Under the pieces are notes generated by a model that saw nothing but the letters and a program-made list of their open reading frames with translations, did not search any database and had not been told where the DNA came from. Made by a program: the position numbers and the translations under genes. Positions 1 to 5,221 of a stretch of 5,221 bases of DNA are shown here, one piece after another; position 1 is the first letter of the stretch, and every line of letters begins with the position of its first letter. This DNA comes from Flavobacteriales bacterium (lineage in GTDB: Bacteria; Bacteroidota; Bacteroidia; Flavobacteriales; Flavobacteriaceae), in the NCBI GenBank assembly GCA_027065935.1, contig JAMONI010000335.1:1-5221 (forward strand). The letters are read 5' to 3'.

Positions 1-920
1 AAACCAAAAAAAGAGTAAAAAAAGTACATCTTGCTACCGAAGGCCCCAATCAAATCTTGCATTTTAAACAGGGGGCCTTTTTTCCCTTGTCTTTAAATGA
101 ATTTATTATAGGAACGGTATTTAATATTTACAGAACATTCAATGATTCGGTTTATTTTCACAGGCAGTTAGGAAGCATAAAAAATTTGGATAAAGAAGAA
201 GCTTACATTATTTTCGGTAAAAATAATTTTCCTCCCATTTTAATCAGGGATAACTTATACATGTTCCTTGCGGCGGAAAAAGGAATGAAAGGAACGGATG
301 TGTTTTATAATTGCAAAAGGTTAATGAAATTCAATGTCCGGAATAATGAAATAGCAAAACTTAATTTTAAATTACCCGCTTATTACCACAAAAAATGTTG
401 GGGTCCTGGCAGAACATATTACAGTATGACTCTTAACGCCGATTCACTACTTAACGTCATGTTTCCTATCCATCCGGTTATTTACACTTATGATCCCGGT
501 AAAGAAAAATTTATCGATTCCGTTCCTTTTAAAAGCCGATACGTAACAAAAGAACACCGGCCTATTAATTGTAACATCACCGGTAAAAAACGGATGTTTC
601 ATGCTTATAATAATCCCAATTACAGAACAATTATTTATGATCCTTACAAAAAAGTTTATTATGTGTTTGTAATACTCCCCGTTTCCAAAAAGCTTTTCGA
701 CCGGACGGAAAATCCTTTTACCATTTCTCCTTTTTCGATAATAGTTTTTGACGAAAAGTTTAATAAATTGACGGAAAAGAAAATAGAAGGAGGAATTTAT
801 TTCTTTGATGAATTTTTTGTTACGGAAGAAGGTCTTTGGATTAATAAAAACAGTCCGCATTATAAGGATTTTAACGAAGATGTTTTGAGGTTTGATTTGT
901 TCCAATTAATTTCCAACTAA
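1..920 (+). CDS. DUF4221-like probable lipoprotein, 5'-truncated
   Basis: The reading frame is open from the first bases of the window (first complete codon at 3) to a TAA at 918-920, so the true start and any signal peptide lie upstream. About 305 codons are visible. A TTG at 57 is the first possible in-window start, but in-frame coding continues before it, so I do not regard it as the real start. The C-terminal part (about 726-917), with PFSIIVFDEKFNKL, then FFVTEEGLWINKN and a final EDVLRFDLFQL, resembles the end of DUF4221 proteins, a Bacteroidota family of mostly secreted lipoproteins of unknown function with beta-propeller-like repeats. This is recognition from memory, not a search. Repeated aromatic-rich strand segments such as IIYDPYKKVYYVFVI fit an all-beta fold. 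The gene is AT-rich compared with the nuo genes. Twelve bases separate it from the next lipoprotein-like gene, so the two are probably co-transcribed. No enzymatic motif is visible. Confidence 0.7.
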   Translation, partial: TKKRVKKVHLATEGPNQILHFKQGAFFPLSLNEFIIGTVFNIYRTFNDSVYFHRQLGSIKNLDKEEAYIIFGKNNFPPILIRDNLYMFLAAEKGMKGTDVFYNCKRLMKFNVRNNEIAKLNFKLPAYYHKKCWGPGRTYYSMTLNADSLLNVMFPIHPVIYTYDPGKEKFIDSVPFKSRYVTKEHRPINCNITGKKRMFHAYNNPNYRTIIYDPYKKVYYVFVILPVSKKLFDRTENPFTISPFSIIVFDEKFNKLTEKKIEGGIYFFDEFFVTEEGLWINKNSPHYKDFNEDVLRFDLFQLISN

Positions 921-932
921 AAATAAATCTCG

Positions 933-1413
933 ATGAAATTGAGACTTAAGATACATACATGTATATTTTTAATTTTGAATACATTTTTTTTCACTTCTTG
1001 TATAAATTCTTTTTCAAGCGATACCGGGCAATATATAAAAAAAATAAAAGAGAAGAATAAAATTGACTCCTCTCATATTTTCATTATCTACAATGATTAT
1101 AGTTGCTCTTCTTGCATTGAAAGTACCTTTATGTTTTTTTCTCATAGCATATATACCCGTGACACTTTTCCTAGTATTGACTTATGTATATATAGGGAAA
1201 TCACAAAAGAAATTTGAAGTATTAAAAAAGAAATTCTCTCATCCTAAAATAAATATGACATGGGACACCGTCGATTTTCATAAAGTATCAAAATATATAG
1301 AGCCTTCCGAACTAATTTATTATAATTCAAACAATCATAAAGCAGTAAGATTTAATATGGCTAATATAGAAAACGTAAAACCGTTGATATTAGATATATT
1401 TGAGGAAAAATAA
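933..1413 (+). pseudogene. Thioredoxin-like lipoprotein gene broken by a frameshift
   Basis: Two overlapping + strand frames appear to be one gene. The first frame starts at ATG 933 and gives a basic N-terminus, a hydrophobic stretch and a relaxed lipobox FTSC (Cys23), so it looks like a lipoprotein exported by Sec. After it comes a strand-like HIFIIYNDYSCSSC segment with Cys58 and Cys61, in the position of a thioredoxin-fold active site. This frame ends at TGA 1215-1217. The second frame is open from 1063 to TAA 1411-1413. Its part after about 1171 (TYVYIGKSQKKFEVLKKKF, then a soluble tail ending LILDIFEEK) reads as the missing C-terminal half. Joining the frames near the T-run at 1167-1169 gives about 159 residues, a sensible size for a small thioredoxin-like lipoprotein. 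The T7 run at 1134-1140 is another possible slip site. A redox or thiol role is inferred only from the CxxC. It could be a decayed gene, a sequencing error, or less likely a programmed +1 shift. It follows the DUF4221-like gene by 12 bases. Confidence 0.6.
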
Positions 1414-1465
1414 TAAATTTGGAGATAATACTGCTATTGTGAAAAAGAAGTCGAAGCGCGCTTTT

Positions 1466-1493
1466 CCGGTTCGTTTTTTTCTAAAAAAACCGG
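1466..1493. repeat. Inverted repeat CCGGTT...AACCGG with T/A-rich inner stem
   Basis: CCGGTT at 1466-1471 is complementary to AACCGG at 1488-1493. Inside it a T7 run (1474-1480) faces an A7 run (1483-1489), so the stem can continue with a two-base bulge (CG) and five more T-A pairs around a short loop. No T-run follows the stem on the + strand, so it is not a classical intrinsic terminator in that direction. It may be a transcript-end or RNA-stability hairpin for the upstream pair of genes, but that is inference. Confidence 0.45.
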
Positions 1494-1496
1494 GCA

Positions 1497-1515
1497 TAAA
1501 ATCCGAAGGATTTTA
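1497..1515. repeat. Perfect 8-bp hairpin with GAA loop
   Basis: TAAAATCC (1497-1504) and GGATTTTA (1508-1515) are perfect reverse complements separated by the triplet GAA. It lies four bases after the preceding inverted repeat, about 84 bases past the stop of the broken thioredoxin-like gene. No U-tract follows on the + strand. Together the two hairpins could insulate the upstream genes from the nuo operon, but the evidence is only their symmetry. Confidence 0.45.
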
Positions 1516-1631
1516 AGAGAGAAAGGCGGGAGCCAAGAAAAAACATGAAGTTATACGGGCGTTTCAAGGTAAAAACACAACCGTTCCGGAACTATACTTT
1601 GCAAACTTTCAATTATATCTGACCTAAATCA

Positions 1632-1661
1632 TTTTTACTATATTGCAATAACGTATCTTTG
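1632..1661 (+). promoter_or_regulatory. Bacteroidota-type promoter for the nuo operon
   Basis: TATCTTTG at 1654-1661 matches the Bacteroidota -7 consensus TAnnTTTG exactly. A T-rich stretch at 1632-1636, 17 bases upstream, stands where the -33 element (TTTG/TTG) would be, but matches it poorly. Transcription would start near 1667-1670, leaving a leader of about 20 bases before the nuoA ATG at 1689. The position just before the first gene of the operon supports the call. The family consensus is established knowledge; its use here is inferred. Confidence 0.5.
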
Positions 1662-1688
1662 GCACGAAAACAAGTAACCTGATTTTCA

Positions 1689-2039
1689 ATGGGGAAAATA
1701 GCCATTCTCGTTTTCTTTTTGGCCGGCATGGCGCTTATACTTATCGCCAATACGCTGTCGCGCCTGATTTCTTATAAATCCGACAATCCCGAAAAGCGCC
1801 TACCTTACGAATCCGGAATGCGCACCATAGGCCCCACCTGGGTTCGGTTTCGCATCGGATATTATTTGTTTGCATTGATATTTCTCATTTTCGATATCGA
1901 AATCGTATTTCTCGTTCCATGGGCGACCGTTTTTAAGGAAATCGGATTGGTGGCCTTCGTGGAAGTGTTGATATTTCTGGTTATTCTCGGTTTGGGATTG
2001 CTTTACGCTTGGAAAAAAGACGCATTAAAATGGGTGTAG
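1689..2039 (+). CDS. nuoA: NADH-quinone oxidoreductase subunit A
   Basis: This is the small membrane subunit A of complex I (ND3/Nqo7 family), 116 residues, close to the family's usual length. Three membrane helices are visible at about residues 4-24, 56-78 and 86-107. The loop between the first two carries the conserved PYESG motif (39-43), which in the known structures lies by the quinone tunnel next to NuoD and NuoH. The second helix holds [12 protein letters not shown] (68-79) with Asp69 and Glu71, the conserved intramembrane acids of the family. The ATG at 1689 puts the first helix directly at the N-terminus and lies about 28 bases after the -7 element. No Shine-Dalgarno sequence is seen, as is common in Bacteroidota. 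It is the first gene of the operon, and its 3' end overlaps the start of nuoB by 10 bases. Confidence 0.96.
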   Translation: MGKIAILVFFLAGMALILIANTLSRLISYKSDNPEKRLPYESGMRTIGPTWVRFRIGYYLFALIFLIFDIEIVFLVPWATVFKEIGLVAFVEVLIFLVILGLGLLYAWKKDALKWV

Positions 2040-2635
2040 ATTTAAAAAAATATTTTATCGGCGATACGCCCCAACAGCCGTATTCGCATAATCAAATTCC
2101 GCAAGACTTTCCCGGTCAAGTCATTCCCGGAGGTAACGGCGGAAATATTGTCATTACCACTTTGGACAAAATTATCAATTGGGGGCGTAAAAATTCGCTG
2201 TGGCCTTTGTATTTCGGAACCAGTTGTTGTGCCATCGAAATGATGCAGACCGGTGCGGCCAAATACGATTGGTCGCGTTTCGGGTTTGAAGTGGCACGTC
2301 CCACCCCGCGTCAGGCGGACCTCATCATCATTGCCGGGACTATTGTGGAAAAAATGGCCCCGGTGCTGCGGCGCCTGTACGACCAAATGTCCGAACCGAA
2401 ATATGTAATTGCCATGGGAGCTTGCGCCATTTCGGGCGGACCGTTCTACTACAATAATTACTCCGTAGTGCGCGGTGCCGATCACGTAATACCCGTGGAC
2501 GTTTACGTACCGGGATGTCCGCCGCGACCGGAAGCATTGTTGGACGCCATGATACTGTTGCAAAAGAAAATCGAAAACGAAAGTCTGAAAACACGTAAGA
2601 ACCCTATCGACGGATTTGACGAAGGTTTAACCTGA
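2030..2635 (+). CDS. nuoB: NADH-quinone oxidoreductase subunit B (cluster N2 subunit)
   Basis: This is the PSST/Nqo6 subunit, which binds the terminal [4Fe-4S] cluster N2 and passes electrons to quinone. From ATG 2030 the protein has 201 residues. The four cluster ligands are visible: the adjacent pair Cys66-Cys67 in [10 protein letters not shown], Cys132 in MGACAISGG and Cys163 in [11 protein letters not shown]. The loop between the last two is slightly longer than in E. coli because of [12 protein letters not shown]. The segment [16 protein letters not shown] is also typical of the family. I chose ATG 2030, which overlaps the end of nuoA (stop at 2037-2039) and suggests translational coupling. 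A TTG at 2009 in the same frame would add seven residues from sequence coding for the nuoA C-terminus and is less likely. The N-terminal 40 residues are polar, Gly/Pro-rich and variable. Confidence 0.96.
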   Translation: MGVDLKKYFIGDTPQQPYSHNQIPQDFPGQVIPGGNGGNIVITTLDKIINWGRKNSLWPLYFGTSCCAIEMMQTGAAKYDWSRFGFEVARPTPRQADLIIIAGTIVEKMAPVLRRLYDQMSEPKYVIAMGACAISGGPFYYNNYSVVRGADHVIPVDVYVPGCPPRPEALLDAMILLQKKIENESLKTRKNPIDGFDEGLT

Positions 2636-2647
2636 TAACCTAAAATC

Positions 2648-3151
2648 ATGACAAACCGAGAAATCATCACCCATATCACGGCTTGGAACAATGAAACGGT
2701 ATTCCGTTCCAACACGGAAAACGAAGAAAAAACGATAAACGTTCTCGACGAATGGTCGAAAACAATCGTCAACGTTGAAATCCCCGCCTCGATTCTGATT
2801 CCTTTTATGAAAAAACTCAAGGAAGACCCCGAACTCGATTTCGATTTTTTGTTCGACATGATAGGTATGGACTGGGGAAAAGAGTTGGGAATTTTGTATT
2901 ACCTGAAAAGCACAAACAAAGGACATAAATTAATCGTTCGTATCAAAATCGAAGACCGGGAAAATCCCGAGGTCGAAACGCTTGAGAACATCTGGAAATC
3001 GGCACATTTGCAGGAAAGGGAAATTTTCGACCTGTTCGGTATTCGTTTTAATGGCCACAGTAATCTGAAACGCATATTCCTGCGTGAAGATTTCAAAGGG
3101 TATCCCTTGCGCAAGGATTACGAAGACGACTATATGATTATCAGAAAATAA
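2648..3151 (+). CDS. nuoC: NADH-quinone oxidoreductase subunit C (30 kDa)
   Basis: This is the 30 kDa/Nqo5 subunit, a peripheral-arm scaffold protein without cofactors that packs against NuoD and NuoB. The protein has 167 residues. The family signature is in the C-terminal part: HLQEREIFDLFGIRFNGH (120-137) followed by LKRIFLREDFKGYPLRKDY (140-158). The DFLFDMIGMDW segment (66-76) is the usual conserved middle strand. ATG 2648 lies 12 bases after the nuoB stop. No Shine-Dalgarno sequence is seen, only an A-rich leader. The gene ends at TAA 3149-3151, four bases before nuoD, so C and D are separate proteins here. In many Bacteroidales and in E. coli they are fused as NuoCD. Confidence 0.95.
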   Translation: MTNREIITHITAWNNETVFRSNTENEEKTINVLDEWSKTIVNVEIPASILIPFMKKLKEDPELDFDFLFDMIGMDWGKELGILYYLKSTNKGHKLIVRIKIEDRENPEVETLENIWKSAHLQEREIFDLFGIRFNGHSNLKRIFLREDFKGYPLRKDYEDDYMIIRK

Positions 3152-3155
3152 ACGC

Positions 3156-4280
3156 ATGAGCCAACAAGTCATCACACACGGCGACATAAAATATCAGGAA
3201 TATTTCCTTAACATGGGACCGCAACATCCCGCCACCCACGGCGTTTTGCGCCTTATTTTAACCTTGGACGGCGAGGAAGTTGTAGGCATCGAACCGGATT
3301 TGGGTTACATCCACCGAGGTATAGAAAAAATGTGTGAATATGATACCTACCGGCAAATCATTCACCTGACCGACCGTTTTGACTACCTGTCGTCGCACAT
3401 GAACAACGAAGCCGTGTGTTTGGCCGTGGAAAAAGCTTTGGAAGTGGAAGTAACCGACCGGATAAAGGTCATCCGAACCATGATGGACGAACTCACCCGT
3501 ATCGCTTCGCACTTGCTTTGGTGGGGTGTGATGGGGATGGATATCGGCGCATTAACCACCTTCATGTATGCCTTCCGCGACCGCGAAATGATTAATGAAA
3601 TCATGGAAAAAACCACCGGCGCCCGGCTTACGATGAGCTATAACATACCCGGTGGCGTGATGTTCGACCTGCACAAAGATTTTCAAAAAGACGTTAAAGC
3701 ACTTATCAAACATATGCGCAAGGTACTGCCCGAATACGACCGCTTGCTCACCGGCAACATTATCTTCCAAAAACGTATGAAAGGGGTGGGAATTTTATCT
3801 AAAGAAGATGCAATTAATTACGGGGCCACTGGTCCCGTGGCACGAGGTTCGGGCGTTTCGTGCGATACAAGGAAACTTGAACCCTACAGTGCTTACGACC
3901 GGGTGGAATTTAACGAAGCCGTCGAAACCGGAGGCGACAACTTGGCCCGCTATCAAGTGCGGATGCAAGAAATGTATGAGTCCTTGCGTATTTTGGAACA
4001 ATTGGTGGACAATATTCCCGAAGGCGATTATCAGGTACCCATGCGTAACCTTATCAAATTACCCAAAGGCGAATTCTACCAAAGCGTCGAAACGGCTCGC
4101 GGCGAATTCGGCGTATTCATCGTGAGCGACGGAAAGAAAAATCCTTACCGGGTGCATTTTCGCTCACCGGGATTAAATAACTTGAACGCACTGATTAAAG
4201 CCGGAGTAGGCGGAAAAATCGCCGACTTGGTGGCTACCATGTCCACATTCGACTTTGTCATTCCCGATATCGACCGATAA
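3156..4280 (+). CDS. nuoD: NADH-quinone oxidoreductase subunit D (49 kDa)
   Basis: This is the 49 kDa/Nqo4 subunit, related to the large subunit of [NiFe] hydrogenases, which forms the quinone head-group site with NuoB. It has 374 residues, shorter than the roughly 400-430 of many NADH-linked enzymes, mainly through a short N-terminus. NMGPQHPATHGVLRL (19-33) contains His28, and DRFDYL contains Tyr77. Their spacing of 49 equals that of the quinone-binding His38 and Tyr87 of Thermus Nqo4. Further family blocks are HRGIEKMCE (53-61), ATGPVARGSGVSCDTRK (224-240) and the C-terminal DFVIPDIDR. The two CxxC pairs that bind nickel in hydrogenases are absent, as expected for complex I. ATG 3156 lies four bases after the nuoC stop, which suggests coupled translation. 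The next gene is nuoH rather than nuoE. Confidence 0.96.
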   Translation: MSQQVITHGDIKYQEYFLNMGPQHPATHGVLRLILTLDGEEVVGIEPDLGYIHRGIEKMCEYDTYRQIIHLTDRFDYLSSHMNNEAVCLAVEKALEVEVTDRIKVIRTMMDELTRIASHLLWWGVMGMDIGALTTFMYAFRDREMINEIMEKTTGARLTMSYNIPGGVMFDLHKDFQKDVKALIKHMRKVLPEYDRLLTGNIIFQKRMKGVGILSKEDAINYGATGPVARGSGVSCDTRKLEPYSAYDRVEFNEAVETGGDNLARYQVRMQEMYESLRILEQLVDNIPEGDYQVPMRNLIKLPKGEFYQSVETARGEFGVFIVSDGKKNPYRVHFRSPGLNNLNALIKAGVGGKIADLVATMSTFDFVIPDIDR

Positions 4281-4292
4281 AATGATGAACGT

Positions 4293-5221
4293 ATGATATT
4301 GACACAAAACATCTTCGAGCAGTGGGTACAAAACACGGAAGGGTGGATGCAGGTATTGGTATTGGTAATTATAGCCGCCGTTTATTTAGGCTTTTTTGCC
4401 GTGGCGGGCTTGTTGTTGGTATTGATGGAACGCCGCGTGGCCGGATTTTTCCAATTGCGTTTGGGGCCTAACCGTGTGGGACCGGGCGGTATGCTACAAA
4501 CCATCGCCGATGCGCTCAAATTAGTATCCAAAGAGATATTCATCCCCAAATTCGCCGACAAACTTTTGTATAAAGCCGGATATTATTTCGTGATAATCGC
4601 CGCCTTATTGGCCTTGTCGGTAATTCCTTTTTCGGCACATTTTCAGGCTATGGATATCAATGTGGGGGTGTTTTTTATCACGGCCGTATCCTCCGTAGGA
4701 GTATTGGGTATATTGATAGGCGCTTGGGGAAGCCGGAATAAATATTCGCTTATCGGAGCCATGCGAAGCGGATTGCAAATGGTAAGTTACGAACTCTCGG
4801 CCGGATTCGCCGTAATCACGGTGGTGGTACTTGCCGGTTCGCTAAAGATGACCGAAATCGTGCAAGCACAAGAAAGCACTTGGTTTATCGTGAAAGGTCA
4901 TCTGCCGGCTCTGGTGGCCTTCGTTATTTTGATTATTTCGGGAACGGCCGAAAGCAACCGCGTCCCTTTCGACCTTGTGGAAGGCGAATCCGAATTGGGC
5001 GCCGGATTCCATACGGAATATTCGGGAATGGGATTTGCCTACTTTTTCCTGGCGGAATTTATCAACATGTTTGTCATCGCCGCCTTGGCCGTCACTTTGT
5101 TTTTCGGCGGATGGCTGGCACCGTTCGGCATTACCGACGGATTGCCGGGACAAGTCTTTTGGGGACTGTTTTGGTTTTTTCTAAAAGTCTTAATCGTCAT
5201 TTTTGTTTTCATGTGGTTACG
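4293..5221 (+). CDS. nuoH: NADH-quinone oxidoreductase subunit H, 3'-truncated
   Basis: This is the ND1/Nqo8 membrane subunit, which anchors the peripheral arm and forms the entrance of the quinone tunnel. The frame is open from ATG 4293 to the window edge: 309 full codons plus two bases. Seen are a first membrane helix (about 20-45), the signature MERRVAGFFQLRLGPNRVGP (45-64) with QTIADALKLVSKEIFIP (69-85), the block GSRNKYSLIGAMRSGLQMVS (146-165), and the acidic cytoplasmic loop AESNRVPFDLVEGESELGAG (219-238) followed by EYSGMGFAYFFLAEF. These match the charged residues conserved around the quinone channel. The family is normally about 330-360 residues, so a few tens of residues are missing. 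ATG 4293 is the only ATG between the in-frame stop 4278-4280 and the conserved sequence that leaves a normal N-terminus. Two upstream ATGs (4282, 4285) are in another frame. It starts 12 bases after nuoD. Confidence 0.95.
   Translation, partial: MILTQNIFEQWVQNTEGWMQVLVLVIIAAVYLGFFAVAGLLLVLMERRVAGFFQLRLGPNRVGPGGMLQTIADALKLVSKEIFIPKFADKLLYKAGYYFVIIAALLALSVIPFSAHFQAMDINVGVFFITAVSSVGVLGILIGAWGSRNKYSLIGAMRSGLQMVSYELSAGFAVITVVVLAGSLKMTEIVQAQESTWFIVKGHLPALVAFVILIISGTAESNRVPFDLVEGESELGAGFHTEYSGMGFAYFFLAEFINMFVIAALAVTLFFGGWLAPFGITDGLPGQVFWGLFWFFLKVLIVIFVFMWL

Larger units (their letters stand above)
1414..1688. other. Intergenic region between the lipoprotein genes and the nuo operon
   Basis: No convincing gene is found in these 275 bases. 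The interval holds two inverted repeats (1466-1493 and 1497-1515), a perfect 10-bp palindrome GTTCCGGAAC at 1583-1592 and a promoter close to nuoA. Two 25-codon reading frames are present (GTG 1439 to TAA 1516, a basic peptide beginning MKKKSKRAFP; ATG 1545 to TGA 1622, beginning MKLYGRFKVK), but they are short enough to occur by chance. The part from about 1450 to 1590 looks more GC-rich than the genes to its left. I see no tRNA or recognisable riboswitch. Confidence 0.6.

Noticed and set aside
447..905. 152-codon open frame on the - strand
   Set aside because: It lies wholly inside the DUF4221-like gene, its product is a low-complexity F/I/N/K-rich sequence without a recognisable domain, and the + strand frame has family resemblance.
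1063..1170. Hydrophobic N-terminus (MTPLIFSLSTMIIVALLALKV) of the second frame as a separate membrane protein
   Set aside because: This stretch is the out-of-frame reading of the codons for the CSSC motif of the thioredoxin-like gene. Only the part after about 1170 looks like real protein, so one broken gene explains both frames better.
1466..1515. Intrinsic terminator on the + strand
   Set aside because: Both hairpins lack a following T-run on the + strand, so the classical terminator structure is incomplete. I list them as inverted repeats only.
1593..1601. TATACTTTG as a second promoter -7 element
   Set aside because: The spacing between TA and TTTG is one base off the TAnnTTTG pattern, and the exact match at 1654-1661 is closer to nuoA.
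2042..2563. 173-codon open frame on the - strand across nuoB
   Set aside because: It is a shadow of nuoB, whose cluster-binding cysteines and family motifs are clear on the + strand. The antisense product resembles nothing known to me.
3808..4125. 105-codon + strand frame inside nuoD
   Set aside because: It overlaps the strongly conserved nuoD in another frame and its product has no family features.

Overview
The window looks like a piece of a Bacteroidota (Bacteroidetes) chromosome. The evidence is the lack of Shine-Dalgarno sequences in front of well-conserved genes, A-rich leaders instead, a TAnnTTTG-type -7 promoter element before the main operon, an upstream gene resembling the Bacteroidota lipoprotein family DUF4221, and the protein sequences of the nuo genes. 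I cannot place it below phylum level.

Left part (1-1413): AT-rich, accessory-looking DNA on the + strand. It starts inside a gene cut by the window edge, probably a DUF4221-type lipoprotein. Twelve bases after its stop comes a small lipoprotein-like gene with a thioredoxin-type CSSC motif. Its reading frame is broken around 1134-1180 and its C-terminal half continues one frame over, so it is a frameshifted gene, a pseudogene or a sequencing error. The two probably form one transcription unit whose promoter lies upstream of the window.

Middle (1414-1688): a 275-base non-coding gap with two hairpins, a 10-bp palindrome and, close to its right end, a Bacteroidota-type promoter about 30 bases before nuoA.

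Right part (1689-5221): a tight + strand operon for respiratory complex I (NADH:quinone oxidoreductase family) in the order nuoA, nuoB, nuoC, nuoD, nuoH, with nuoH cut by the right edge. NuoB, NuoC and NuoD form the quinone-facing part of the peripheral arm (cluster N2 in NuoB, quinone pocket at the NuoB/NuoD/NuoH interface). NuoA and NuoH are membrane subunits that dock this module to the proton-pumping arm. nuoD is followed directly by nuoH: nuoE, nuoF and nuoG, the NADH-oxidising module, are not in their usual place. This fits the 11-subunit form of complex I that takes electrons from a donor other than NADH dehydrogenase subunits, but a distant nuoEFG locus cannot be excluded from this window.

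I see no CRISPR array, tRNA, rRNA, insertion sequence or clearly undescribed system. The most notable points are the D-to-H gene junction, the broken thioredoxin-like gene, the structured gap before the operon and a four-codon mini-ORF that overlaps the nuoH start.
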